From positions 85,647,042-85,711,041 of the forward strand of contig OY979716.1 of the NCBI GenBank assembly GCA_963855995.1: DNA of 64,000 nt. Reading direction: 5' to 3'. The notes beneath the pieces were generated by a model, which worked only from the letters and a program-made list of their open reading frames with translations, made no database searches and was not told where the DNA came from. How positions within the stretch are numbered: the first letter of the stretch is position 1; each line of letters starts with the position of its first letter. Shown one piece after another: positions 12,604 through 24,277 of the stretch. This DNA comes from Muricea muricata. Taxonomy: Eukaryota; Cnidaria; Anthozoa; Malacalcyonacea; Plexauridae. The position numbers and the translations under genes are program-made.

Positions 12604-14610
12604 ATGGAGCGTAAACGTTCATTGCTTTTGAATTCATGCAGAAAAAAACATACTGTAGGTGATTCACATCTGGCTCTTAACACATTGACAACTGTTTCTG
12701 CCAATTCGGAAGGTACCTGCACAGTCTGCACTATAAACACGATGAGTTTGCACACTTCTGGCTTACCATGTATATGGGGCAGTCTTACAAAGGATGAGCT
12801 GAAACAAGTGCTTAATGCTACTTATGAAGAAATTGTTTTTTGGTGCAAAAAGCTTTTCTTGTTTGAGAAAGGGAAAGGCTAATACAAGCACTTGGAACAG
12901 CAGATCTTGCAGCTCTTCGCTTGCTGGAGGAACCACCACTTGGTGGCGTACTGCCTGTCAATGACACAGTTTATGAAGATCTCCTGAAAAAACACCCATC
13001 TGCAAAACCAGATGACAGTTCTGTTATGATTGAAGGTGACATTCCTTTCGTGCATCCATCAATATTTGCAAGCATCGATGAAGCCACTATAGCCAAAGCA
13101 GGATGAAGACCTTTGGTGCTGCTGGTCCTTAGGCCTTGATACAATTGGCTGGCATCATATTTTGCTTTCTCGGAATTACAGTGATGCTAGAAGGGACCTG
13201 CGTTCCTCACTTGCTGTGATGGTGAGAACCCTTGCAACACAAAAAGTCAATATCCAACCTAACAAGTCCACAAGCTTAGAAGCATTTTTATCTTGTCGTT
13301 TAATCCTTCTGGACAAGAAACCTAGTGTTAGACCTATTGGTATAGGTGAAGTGCTACGACAAATTGTTGGAAAAGCCATCATCTTTACTTTAAACCGCAA
13401 ATTTTGGAAAGCACTGGTGATCTTCAACTGTGTGCTGGACACTCTGCAGGCTGTGAAGCGGCAGTGCATGCCATGTCTGAAATTTTTGCAGAGGAGGAGA
13501 CTGATGCTGTACTGCTAGTCAATGCAACCAATGCCTTCCATTATATTAACCAAAAGGTCATGCTAAGCAATATCCAATACATGTGCCCTGCAATGGCTGT
13601 ATATATGTACAACTGCTACATCACTGGATTGTGATTGTTCGTACAAGGAGATATACCACCCAAGGAGATCCTGTAGCCATGCTATTGTATGTAGTAACCA
13701 TCACGCCTTTGCTACAAATGATTAAATTGGATGAAGCCCATGAAGGAAGACAAGCTGCCTTCGCCGATGATCTTAGTTGTGCTGGTAAGCTCACACAACT
13801 ACGTAAATGGTGGGATAATATTGTGATCTATGGTCCGCCTCTCGGTTACTTTCCATGAGCTGATATATCCTGGTTGATTCTCAATCAATAGTCTGCTGTT
13901 GGTCGACCAACTTCTTGTGCTAAGTGAGATTGCTAAGTTTTAACCTCAAGCAGTGTATGCCACATTTGTCTCTGGTTTTTACCATCGATTTACTTACCAT
14001 ATATGCATCATCCCTGACATTCAAACCGAGGTGCACCAGATTGATTCTATTACCGACACAAAGTTTCTCCCTGCACTTCTCAAAAATCACAGCTTGTCCT
14101 GAGATTATACACAATTGCTCTCATTGCCTACTGACTGTTTTGCAAAAATCTCTCAAACAACATCATCTTTCAGAATAGTGGTTCAGTACATGAACATGTC
14201 AACACCACCTATCATCTATGTCAAGTAATTGCCAGTCAACGAGAAGCAAGGTACAAGTTGCTCCTGGACAAGCTAAGATCAAAACATAAATGATGAGCAA
14301 ATCCTTGCAAATGACTTTCCAGACGAAAGGATCTTCATCCTTGTTAATGGCACTGCCACTTACCAACAAAGGCTACGTTCTCACCAAGTGTGAGTTTTTT
14401 TACGCAATCTACCGGCATTATCGTTGGCAGTTGAAGCGCCTACCATCATATTGCGCCTGTGGTAAGTCGTTCACTACAGATCATGCCTCAAGGGAGGTTT
14501 CATCCACGAAAGACACGATCAAAATTGTGACTTACTTGCAGTTGCAACCAATGAAGTTGCTTATGATGTGTAAACGGAACCTGCTCTCTTCCCTTTAACT
14601 GGCGAAGATC
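12604..14610 (+). pseudogene. Reverse-transcriptase element relic, 5' part
   Basis: A reverse transcriptase of a retroelement lineage common in invertebrate genomes; I do not assign a clade. Frames at 12604-12882, 12921-13106, 13162-13518, 13404-13634, 13583-13858 and 14290-14598 must be joined. Visible RT motifs are KPSVRPIGIGEVLRQIVGKA (about 13317-13377), VLLVNATNAFH (motif A, where an expected D is N), TTQGDPVAMLLY (motif B) and AFADDLSCAG (catalytic DD, about 13760). A zinc-like piece CACGKSFTTDHA lies at 14450-14490. The coding sense stops exactly at 14610, where the inserted 16-kb element begins, and continues at 30560. Several stops show it was dead or dying anyway. Confidence 0.8.
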
Positions 14611-14684
14611 CAACCTCGCAAGCCAGGGTCTTTACCTATGCCCGGCGCTGCGACAAAGACCCTCGTTCAGGCTGGTCACATGAC
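14611..14684 (+). repeat. Left terminal inverted repeat of the giant element
   Basis: 74 bp starting CAACCTCGCAAGCC and ending gtcacatgac; matches the reverse complement of 30486-30559 with a handful of mismatches. Confidence 0.88.
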
Positions 14685-15265
14685 TCTTTCAAAAATCTTC
14701 TGCTCTGTGTGGTGGAGAAAGTATCAAATTACATGCTTCCACATACAAGCGATACATTCCAAATGCAAGGAGCGAGATGTAATGGTTGCGAAAAATAACA
14801 TGAATTTTCTGACCTAAAATTATGTACTTTTCTCTTTTTTTTGTCCGTATTTCTTGTCAGCGTTTGAACTCCAAAAGCATGAGTATTTCATTGACAGCCC
14901 AAGCGCTAAGCTGGGCTTGGGCAACTAACATTGGCACGCGATCGTAAGTTTATATTAAGTCTGTCTTTCGTTGCCGTGTTTGTTTTAAAAGACATTAAAA
15001 TGGCCTCTCACTGTTGCTTTATTCGTTTATGTCATATACATTCATGACATCTGGATTATTTCATTGAATTGCGTGTGCACCGATGCAAATATTTAGTGTA
15101 CGCCGTACGCGTATCATGTCTATCATCAATAAGGATCAATATTGCCAAGGGCATATAATTAGATGAGCCATGAGTGACTTTACAAAACTCTCAATGACCA
15201 TGTAAAACTACAATGTTAAAACTACTTTGAAACTAATGGATTACTGATTTAAAAAGGGCAAGATA
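14685..15265. other. Left subterminal region of the giant element
   Basis: Non-coding, AT-rich sequence between the left TIR and the insertion point of the DD37E transposon. I see no ORF or internal repeat of note. Confidence 0.4.
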
Positions 15266-15350
15266 TTATTTAAATCACTAGAGTGGTAAATTTGTCCCTC
15301 GAGATTTCGACTCGCGAGAGTAGTTCAGTGTACCACCTGATTAAATTTTT
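15266..15350 (+). repeat. Left TIR of the DD37E transposon
   Basis: 85 bp; its reverse complement at 19115-19199 differs at only a few positions (for example tttcgact versus tttaaact). Confidence 0.9.
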
Positions 15351-15468
15351 CCTCGCTCGCGATCGGAATTTTAGTGGCCACGTGATGAAAATTTATTCTT
15401 GTGCATTTGTCGTTTGTTGAATTGTTGTTTGACTTGACTCACTTTTGTATGGTTCGAAAATAACAAGA

Positions 15469-17214
15469 ATGGAGTTCAGAAGTACACCGACAAAAACATG
15501 GCTAAATAACATGAATCTCGAGCACTTGTCTCAAGTTTTGAAAGAAACGGTTTTGAAACTGTGGGATCGATTTCAGCAATGGACCCTGGGGACATTGATG
15601 TGATTTTCCAACCAAATGGATTGAAACTTGGCGAGCGTAGGTTGCTCGAAAAACAAATAAAAATGCTGCAAAGGTACACTGCATGTTACTGTAGCTTAAT
15701 ATCGCATAAATAATTATCACATCGACAATGGGGTTTTGTATTTTGATCTGTGTTTTTACTATTTTATGCTTTGTACAGGAATGGGGTGGTTTTTGTTCTG
15801 TCGAATGCGAGAGTGTAAATACATCTGAAAAAGCTGTTCTTAAAGCTGTTTCTTTCGAAGGGGAAACTAGTACAAACAAACGAATCGAAGCAACTTCTGA
15901 TCGTGTAATAACAGCTAGAAAAGGACTTACTTATCCTGATTCTCAATTATCCGACGATGAAGATTTGTCTGTTAGTCCTCTACAGTCGTATATTTTACAT
16001 CAAAAAGATGCAATTAAAGATCAAGAAAAAACTCTGCACAGTATTGAGAAAGACCGTGATGATTTCGTTCGAGTATGTAAGCAACGTGTCTCGTCTACTT
16101 TGCCAACCTGTAGCAAGTGCCACCTGAAGGAAGGTCACAATCGACTGAACTGTCCTTATCCCAAGCCCTGCTCATCGTCAATTTATTGCAAAAACGTTGA
16201 CAAACACCCAGAAGATAAGCAAACACTAAAGGACTTAAATAAAAAACTCTGTGAGGAGCGTAAATGCTTGTCGTCCATGAAGGAAGATTTAAAAAACAAG
16301 GAAAAGTCGTGCGAAAGTGTTAAAAATCGATACGTTACTCGAGTAAAACAAATGTTAATGGCGAGCTATCCTGAAAAATATACAATAGAAATTGATGGCA
16401 GATCTATTGAAAACTGGCGGATGATAAATAAGGACAGCAAAATACTTGAACAGGAATTTAGGGGTAAAATTCCCTCTCCCGAAGAAGCCAGAAAGGCAAT
16501 AATGTCTATCGAAAGTCTTGTTCCACATAAAGCAAAAGGGAAAACCTCTGTCCATAAACTGTACAAGCAGCTATGGGAATCACAAGGAGTTTCGTGGCCC
16601 AAACCCCGCAAGAAGTCATTAAAAACTGGCTGTACAGTAACCTCTGCAACTTCCAAACAAATCTGCGACACCGCACTTTGCTCTCCACAAAGGAAAAAAC
16701 CTGCATTAGCGAGCAGTTCATATATTTACAAAGACGACTATGAACTGGCTTTAGGCACACAAAACAGTTTTGATACATTGCCTGATTCGTTTGATTTAGA
16801 TCCATTTGAACACACAAACAATGTTGAAGATTTCGAAAATAAATGTGTTGACGAAGACGAAACACAGCCACCTCTGTTTGATGAAGTAAACTCGATCTTT
16901 AAGATATCGAACAGTCTTCATCATCAGCAACTAACATGGAAAACTTCAGTGAAGCATTTGAACGTACGTGGACCAATATTGTGGGCTCCGAAAGCGACCT
17001 CGACCAGGAGGCTACAGAAGCAGCTACATTCGATCGACAAAACACAAACACAGTTACAGATACCGACAGTGAAGCATCCGCATCACAAGTAACAGAGGAA
17101 AATCTCGACGAAAACATCAGTGAATCGGAGTCTGAAAGCAAGTCTAGGAAGTCAACTCTAAATTTGCACACCCTTGCCAAAGCTGCCGTGGATGTATTTC
17201 AAAACGATTTATAG
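15469..17214 (+). pseudogene. Transposon-borne SAM-domain/zinc-knuckle coiled-coil protein gene
   Basis: Accessory gene of the DD37E transposon; function unknown. Exon 1 (15469-~15674, donor AAAG|GTACAC) encodes a SAM-like fold: FERNGFETVGSISAMDPGD, then LGERRLLEKQIKML. It needs one frame change near 15530. Exon 2 starts at the acceptor tttgtacag before 15779; the open frame is visible from 15728 but that part is intronic. It encodes a zinc knuckle-like CSKCHLKEGHNRLNC (about 16110-16155), long charged coiled-coil stretches (16200-16370) and an acidic, Ser-rich tail. The tail is in another frame (16936-17214), so one base appears lost near 16915. The zinc knuckle and SAM suggest nucleic-acid or self-association roles, which is inference. 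The frameshifts suggest a recently disabled copy or sequence errors. Confidence 0.65.
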
Positions 17215-17542
17215 TTTGTTCTTGCAACATTATATTATACGCCATACTAACATTTGTTTTTCATTAATATAAAAGTAGAAAAGTTTCACGAATCGTGAGT
17301 AAAGCCTGTTTACTGCATGGAGCTATAAACAGCTATATACAGTCTCATAAACAATTGTAACATTTCGTATTTTCGTGTTACTGTAATACTGCAAAATGTT
17401 TTTGCAGTAGCGTTTGTCAGTTGATTTTCTACATATTGATTCGCGGGCGTGTGGAAAAGTTGGTCATAATACTGTAAACATAACGCACTGTCAAACTTCA
17501 AAAGGTCGGTATTGTTCTCCGTATTTATACGAAACTATAGTT

Positions 17543-17745
17543 CAGTGGCGGATCTAGCGTAAGCCAAAATAAATTACCACAGCTCATTCTAGGATATATT
17601 TACATTTTAAAATACCTTCAAAGCAACTTCATTGGTTAGATTTTATTCTTTTGAAATTCATAACCTATGACATTGTTATAAAGTTATTTTGAATTTAAAA
17701 TTGAGCTGCTATAATTTATTTTGACTTACCCTGGATCCGCCACTG
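17543..17745. mobile_element. hAT-type MITE, 203 bp (family A, copy 2)
   Basis: Starts CAGTGGCGGATCTAGCG and ends GGATCCGCCACTG, with 8-bp TSD ctatagtt at 17535-17542 and 17746-17753. Nearly identical over its full length to 11240-11442. It is inserted in the intergenic part of the DD37E transposon. Confidence 0.93.
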
Positions 17746-17827
17746 CTATAGTTCATGTATTTTTAGGCATACTACAGTATATCACTATATGCTTTATATT
17801 TGACAAACAACATGTACAGTAAATAAA

Positions 17828-17984
17828 CAGTAGCGAAGCCAGCCCGACCATTTGGTCATGCTATGCCAATTTAAATCATTATCATTATTCATTTCTTTAG
17901 AAATATATCCGTATACGGTCTATAAACACTAAAAAATTTGCATTTGCATTTGCATTACCAAATGTCGGGCAGGCTTCGCCACTG
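17828..17984. mobile_element. hAT-type MITE, 157 bp (family B)
   Basis: TIRs CAGTAGCGAAGCCAGCCCGAC / GTCGGGCAGGCTTCGCCACTG. Flanked by the 8-bp duplication taaataaa (17820-17827, 17985-17992). The interior contains a short catttg repeat. Inserted only 75 bp from the end of the previous MITE's TSD. Confidence 0.88.
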
Positions 17985-18105
17985 TAAATAAATATGGTCA
18001 GCTTTTCGGCGATTGCATCTTTAATTATACTAGACAATTTACAATACTAGTGACATTTATAAAGTCAGTTGAGTTTAGTTTTGAAAGAAACTTTTTACGT
18101 ACAAA

Positions 18106-19137
18106 TCAGATGAATATATAGTTGGTGTGTCTAAAGAATCCTAGCATGTCGTTCCCTGAGATTTCCCCCAGAGCGTAATACAAGGCTGCATGTAAATTAG
18201 CGGATACTAGTGGTTCGAGTTCTTCCCTTTTTAAGATAATCTTCAACTTTTGAAACACAAGTTCAACTGGGTTCATTTCGGGTGAGTACGTTGGTAAATA
18301 GACTACCTCTATTCTCAAAGTGTCAAGCGCTTGTCCCAGTGCAAACCCACTGGCATTGTGATGCGTTGCACAGTTGTCCATAACGACTATATCGCCCGCC
18401 ATTAAAACAGCATTCCCATTTGGTTGAAAGCTTCTACTTGCTTCGGCAAAAAAAATAAAAAATTCAATGGAATCTGATGCACCGTTAATTGTATTTGCGT
18501 ACATTACACCGTCCAGGCCACCAAGAAAGTTTAACGTGACATGTGCAGATTTTATTAATCAACCAACTTCTACACAAGGCGTGTTCTTTAGGGAATGGCC
18601 ATAGCGTTTATTGCAATCGGATAGGCAAACACCCATTTCATCAAAAAATTTCAGCCTATGCGGATCAATTTGGCTTATGAAATTTAAGTAGTCTTGACAG
18701 TAATTTACGTTTGGAGCACTAAATTTGTTTTTGACAGTTCGAGACATCCTTTTCCACGTCCAAAGACCCTGGGTCATACAACTTCGAACAGCTTGTCCAA
18801 CGGCCGAAATTGAAGTTCCACCAAGTATATTTGCATGCTGCTCCAGATTGTTCTTAACCAGCTTATATGAAATGGAAGGCTTTTGCATTTTAATAGCTTC
18901 AACGAGTTGCAGCTCACCCACTCCTAACTTACGAGGGTTTCCCGATACTCGTTTTCGTGGACTGACAGAACCACTGTTCACGAATTTCTCCCAGATATCC
19001 TTCACTGTTTTTCCATGGACTTTGTATTTACGACCTAACGTTGTCCACTGTCCAGGGAAATATCCTGTCACACTATCACCGCCACCTTTCAAAATATCGT
19101 CAATAATATCGTTAAAAAATTTAATCACATGGTACAC
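18106..19137 (-). pseudogene. DD37E transposase (IS630/Tc1-like), one in-frame stop
   Basis: Catalyses cut-and-paste movement of the surrounding transposon into TA. One continuous minus-strand frame is broken only by a TGA at 18561-18559; a C-to-T change in an Arg CGA codon would explain it. An N-terminal helix-turn-helix region (GRKYKVHGKTVKDIWEKFV, then PRKRVSGNPRKLG) precedes the DDE domain. Catalytic residues are LKFFDEMGV (D1), VVMDNCATHH (D2) and YSPEMNPVELVFQKLK (E), with 37 residues between D2 and E. This DDE_3-type domain ends near 18106. The N-terminal frame begins inside the TIR at a GTG; no in-frame ATG precedes the HTH, so a 5' exon or non-ATG start is needed. About 343 residues would be usual for this superfamily. 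Confidence 0.85.
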
Positions 19138-19199
19138 TGAACTACTCTCGCGAGTTTAAATCTCGAGGGACAAATTTACCACTCTAGTGATTTAAATAA
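19115..19199 (-). repeat. Right TIR of the DD37E transposon
   Basis: 85-bp inverted copy of 15266-15350; abuts a TA at 19200-19201. Confidence 0.9.
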
Positions 19200-20020
19200 T
19201 ACTGTATTACAGAGGAATTCTAGAGCATGAAATAAATACGAAAATGGGAATGTCCAACACAGGCCCCATGGAGTGAAATATATTTCACCTTTTTGCAACT
19301 GATATTTGCACATAATATAATTTCTATATTATATTTATATATTCTTTGTATCATTTGTTAGTTTTGACCCCACGTCGGGCAAACGACGAATCTCAAAGTG
19401 CCATGAGATTTAAATTGTGGTCAGCAGTTATCTTTGACACAAATGTATCGAATTTTGAATAGCGCCTAGCGTGCTAATAGAACATGGCGCATGCAAGTAA
19501 ATTGAGTTTTTCAGAAGTTTTGGAAGCTGTTACCGAAGACAAAGAGTTTATTAACCATGAAGAATGGACTGAAAGTGTTAACGACGATGGTAACGCACAG
19601 CGTCCTACTTATGCAGTGATGAAAAGAGCACTTCAAATACGTATAAGTTGTGCTTCGATTATCTACAGTGAAAGTCGATTGTGGCTGGTTTTGATTAAAA
19701 GGAGACTTAGTGGTCGACAAAAAGTCAGTAATCCGTTCAATGGAGAGTGTCAGAGAGATATTCCTTGCGCGATTTTTGAAGCTCTCAAAGCAGCTGTTCA
19801 TTCCAGTGGTTTAGACGAATTCAGCGAACCGAACTGTTATATTTCGAGCAACAGAAAGGCAAGCGTAATTTCGTTTACCTTATTAACAAGCGTTGTTGAT
19901 CTGTTTACTGTCCTTAGTGGCTACACCTGCATGGAAGTAAGACAATATTTCACTCGAAATTTAAAGTCAAATGGAAAAGCAGAGTTAATTGTCAATCAAG
20001 TGAAGGACTTTGCCCTAATG

Positions 20021-20347
20021 TATGGTGGCCCATTGTTATCATAGTGATTTTAGCAGAAAATGCCGGTTAATAAATGTTAAAAAAATGAAAATAAAAAAAT
20101 AAATACAACTTTAAGATAAAAATGAATAAAAATTCTTTTAAGAAAAAAATAAATACGAACCAAATTTAAAACAAATAAAAAAATGTAAAGTAAAAATATT
20201 TAAAAACATAAAATAAAAAACGTTCCAAAAAAGTAGTAACAATAAATTTGATTTTCATTTTCAAACTGAAAATGAAATGTTTTAAGTAGCCCAGCGTTAT
20301 CATAGACCATCATGCACATGGTGTGCGATGCGGTCAGGAAACTAAGG
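20021..20347 (+). repeat. Left TIR of IS3EU-like element 1
   Basis: 327 bp, very A-rich internally (runs of aaaataaa). It matches the reverse complement of 24374-24671 except for about 30 extra bases near 20120-20160. Confidence 0.9.
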
Positions 20348-20499
20348 CTTACATGAAGCATCCCCTCCCTGTGTTAAAAGCACATGGTATTAGACACTGT
20401 CACATTGACTCACTGTAGTTTAGTTGTGACGCTGTTTTAATTTTTTCACGGTTGAAGAACCTTTCCAGAGTTAAATAGCATAATTAAGTCAGCTTTAAA

Positions 20500-22073
20500 A
20501 TGCCTCCAAAGAGAAGACAAGTGACCTGGAACGACTTGAATGCTAAAGTAAGCGCCAAACGAGCAAGAACAGACGGAATGAATCGAGGTAAATTGTCGGC
20601 TTCGCCGCAATTACAAGAAATCGTGGTACAAAAGCTGTCGTCTGAGCCAGATAATAAACAGACATATCGACCAGTTCAACCGAGAGAGTTTGTGCCATTT
20701 GAGTATGAGGAACTCACATTGGCTAACCTTAAAAAAGCGTGTGGCCATCATTTCAACCTTCCAGCATCAGCATGTGATGTATTAGTGTCGAACAAAGGGC
20801 CATCATGCACTAATATTTCGCAAATACCCCATCGAAAAGATAAGGCAAGTATCTTAGTGTAGGCTTTTAAATGTTAGCATGAATATATGATAGTATAAAA
20901 CGAGTAGATTAATTTAATGTGCCATTCAGTGAGCAACTAAGGGCATATTGGTTGATGGTTAGCATCATGTAGATGGTAGTAATTTGATATATGATACCAA
21001 TCAACGAGAAATTGCAGACAGTATAAAAAAACAATTGTCTAATCAAACATAGCCGGCTTTCATACAACTGGCCTCAGGCATTTTTAGTGCACAGTATTTA
21101 ATTCTAGTATTTATTCACCTTTTTTACTGGGTATATCTTGTAAGATTTGTGCTTGGCACACAGGATGTTGAGAGGGAGTTGTCAGGTTACTTCTCAGAAA
21201 GTGAAGCAACTGGTTCTTCTCAAAGAAAGAAAGAACAGAGTTCACCAGAACCAGCTGAAGTAGAAACACAGTTTCCAGAATCTGTATCAATTGAGCAACT
21301 CCTGATGGCTGGGAAACTTGTGAAGCCACAGCAAAAAGACAGAGTAACCCTTGACCTTGGAGTCATTTGATGTAAAAAATCGAGCATGGCAACATGAAAC
21401 AAAATTGGAGCTGTTGCTTGAAAGGGAGAAGTTTTCATCAGGTGCCTTCAGGGATGCATTCAAGGGAATTGCAGAAGTTGATGGCAAGCAAAAAACATAT
21501 GTCGTAAAAATGTACAATGAAAAAGCCCTGCAGACGATTGAACAAACACTGGCAACTGCTGTAGAGGTCCATACTCGCAAGCAAGTGCAAATGCATGCTG
21601 TCGCTAGGCACATAACCAAAGGGTTTGCTTTGAAAGTGCCCCGTGAGTTTGGTGAATGTTTCATGTATAACAAAGTGTGTTATTCCTCCCTCAATGGCAA
21701 ACCTGTAACTGTGGAAGATTTTGTACCTGGAAAGTTTGCAAAGTATGTGAACAACAATGGGAAATGTGTTAACCCACCTGAAAGCAGCAGCAGTCAAACC
21801 AAAGAAATTTATGCTAAAGCCCAGTGCCTAGTCCATTACTCTTATTCAGCCATGCATCAGAAGATGATGCTGACAGATATTCAAGGGTCAAAATATAATC
21901 TATATGACCCAGAAATTTCAACCCAGAATTTAATGGATGATGATGAACTGTATTTTTGTTGTGGAAATCTATCCACAACTGGTATGGAAAATTTCCTGAG
22001 TGAACATGATTGCAACAAGTACTGCCAAATGCTAAAACTTCAGCAGGACCAAAATGAAGAACAAGAAAGCTGA
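20500..22073 (+). CDS. Alpha-kinase (eEF2K/MHCK/TRPM7-type) cargo gene
   Basis: Atypical Ser/Thr kinase. Exon 1 (20500-20844, 115 codons, starting MPPKRRQVTWNDL) ends at a GC-type donor AAG|GCAAGT. Exon 2 starts after cacacag at 21164. The N-terminus is basic and nuclear-localisation-like. The alpha-kinase domain spans about 21420-22050: FSSGAFRDAFKG (glycine-rich loop), YVVKMY (ATP-binding Lys), VEDFVPGKFAKYV, LTDIQGSKYNLYDPEI (metal/catalytic Asp, DPEI), a GNLSTTGMENF stretch and HDCNKYC, the C-terminal zinc-binding signature of alpha-kinases. One extra base near 21345-21352 (a CCC run) shifts frame before the domain; it may be a mutation or an error. Predicted product about 417 residues. 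The start lies 153 bp inside the left TIR, so transcription probably begins in the TIR. Substrate unknown. Confidence 0.8.
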
Positions 22074-22302
22074 GTAAGAACAGTCTATGCAACAGCAAGT
22101 AGAGAATATTGTATATAGAGACTAATTTAAAGTTAAAAAACATTACAACTTTACAAACTACTTGTACTTCTTAGGACTTCAAATCCCTATTATAATCTTA
22201 CTTTACAGGTTTTTTAAGGATATACAATTGTATTGGTATTTTAAGAGTACATACAGTATATATATATATGTGTATTTCAATCTATGAAAACATCTTTTCA
22301 GT

Positions 22303-24277
22303 TTAGTTACTAAGTAAACTATTTAACATTTCATCATCTGTTGATGAAAAGTCAACACCATAATTTGCTTTCAGGAATAAATATGTGTCTACTGCATTTT
22401 CTGGTTTTACATCCTCAATTGCTGGAATGACACGCTCGCATTCTGCATGCACTTCAGGTGATAAAAAATCATCTCCAACTGCCATCACCCCAGATAGCTC
22501 TCTGACCTCATTGATTGCCTCTTGTGAGACAGACCAACCTAGTTGACAAGGTCATGAATTCTTTAGTTAAATGAAAATTTTTTGCTGACACATGAATTTA
22601 AAAAACCCATACATACCGCACTCTTCAGCACCATATTTTTCAGGAAAACAGTAAACATGATTAGGAATGCCCTTTGGTAATTGAGCATCCTTTTGGTGCA
22701 TAATACGATGAGAATTCCAAACTGTTTCAATGAAAAGGTCTATTTCCCTTTGAATTACTGGGATAAATACAAAAGCCAAAAGGTCTCTGCAAGTTTGAAA
22801 AAAGGTTGTCACAAAGTTAGAAGGAGAATACTTAACAGCTTGTATACTATAGGTATAGTACACCATATTTTGACAAAGCAGTACACCAGTAAAGAATACC
22901 TGTCATGATTGTCATTGGGGTCATAGTAACCATGTAGCAATAAATTTGATAATTGTTGCTTAAAAAATTTTTCCATGCGATCATGGAGTTCCCTCCACCA
23001 CCTCTCAATCTATACCAGTACAGAAAAAAAATTAAAATTGTGCTAACATTTTGTAATACTGGGGAGTGGAGAGCATGTATCTTTGCAAGAAAATACTTTG
23101 CCTTATTTAATAATTTAGCCAGCATATTGGCTCAAAGGCTGTAAGAGAGGTTGCAGATGGTTGCATCAATGTATGCAGTATAATGGTGCATTTAAAACAT
23201 TCTAGCGCACAGTACTTTATTAGATGTTGAGGGACCATATTGTATAGTATCTTCAGCATTATTAACATCACCACGATCATTTCTGAGAAAAGCATGTATT
23301 GTAGCCATATCTCCTGTTTCTGTGCCTTTATCAAGTCTTAATCGAGAACTTATCACTAAATGTAAATACACAAGATTGTGAATACATGATTTAAGAATTA
23401 AGATGTCAAGAATGTAATTCTTGGAATGGATTGGGCAAAAGATGAGCTAAAATCTATTTCCCAACATATAAGCAGACTGCAGGGCATAAAAATATGCATA
23501 GGTACATTTACTTTCAAATATAACTAATAAATCTAAATTGCTCTCAATTATTATCCAATATTTATCACCTTTGGTCTTAATCAAGTGTTCCAGATACCAT
23601 CTCCCAATCAGTTTTGGGTTTGAGTTTGAGGTCCATAACTTCAAATAAAGAACCTTCCCACTAAATACATCTTGCAAATCATAAGCAGCTAATGGAAATG
23701 TATCCCTAATAAAACCCATCAGTTTGTCATGCCCATCACCAGAGTGTGTGTGGTTTGAGCCCTAAAATACATATTATACCGTAGTTTAAAAAAAAACATA
23801 GAGCGCATATCCATATTTGACTAACTTTTAACCATCATATTTTAAACTTACCAATGAAGTAAACGTGCCAGTTGGACCCCTTCTTTTCTTTGGCCTTCCA
23901 ACATTTTGTCGGCGTCTTAAGCTGTCCGGATCCTCATCTGTCATTACGTCATAAACCAACCCCCGAGGTACCGCAAGATTGTGCTCTTCTCGTATCTTCT
24001 TTTGCATTGACCGATACCCCAGGAGCTGTCCAGGTCCAGCGTTTTCTTTTCTAAAGGCATCTTTGACTTCCTCTGGCGAAATAGTGTAGTCTATATACTT
24101 TATTTGAAAGTGGCTCATTCGGCGACTCAAAGTAGGTAAACTCCACGCGTACTGGGGGTAATCCCTTTGAACGAAGTCAAGCACTTCTTTTCTCTGTAAG
24201 TTTTGCAGAACATACTGTTGCAAATCCTCACACAGCTCTTCATCTTCCTGCAAGTCAAGATTTCGAATTCTACTCAT
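22303..24277 (-). CDS. IS3EU-like transposase, six exons, apparently intact (424 aa)
   Basis: DDE transposase that moves IS3EU-like element 1. Exons: 24277-23852, 23761-23569, 23355-23216, 23009-22900, 22786-22617 and 22538-22303. All introns are GT-AG, phases match and the sum is 1275 nt, exactly 425 codons with stop. I chose the start MSRIRNLDLQEDEE; an upstream ATG at 24367 is also in frame. An N-terminal helix-turn-helix-like region is followed by LLGYRSMQKKI, as in IS3-type and integrase-core proteins. The catalytic triad is intact: SGDGHDKLMGF (D1), RLDKGTETGDM (D2) and IERWWREL (E). The C-terminal part (FPEKYG, then an acidic tail) is typical of this eukaryotic integrase-core family. 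The first codon lies 97 bp inside the right TIR. This is the best-preserved transposase gene in the window. Confidence 0.88.

Larger units (their letters stand above)
15266..19199. mobile_element. IS630/Tc1-like (DD37E) transposon, 3934 bp, two convergent genes
   Basis: TIRs of 85 bp (15266-15350 and 19115-19199) start TTATTTAAATCACTAGAGTG and are flanked by the dinucleotide TA on both sides (15264-15265, 19200-19201), the TSD of the Tc1/mariner superfamily. A transposase reads leftward from the right end and an accessory SAM/zinc-knuckle gene reads rightward from the left end. Between the two 3' ends sit two hAT-type MITEs (17543-17745, 17828-17984). The transposon is itself inserted in the giant element. 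At about 3.9 kb it is much longer than a standard ~1.3-1.8-kb Tc1 element because of the second gene. Confidence 0.9.

Noticed and set aside
15728..15778. MGFCILICVFTILCFVQ as a signal peptide of the 454-codon ORF
   Set aside because: This hydrophobic stretch is the translated polypyrimidine tract of an intron; the acceptor ttgtacag precedes 15779 and an exon with a SAM-like domain lies upstream.
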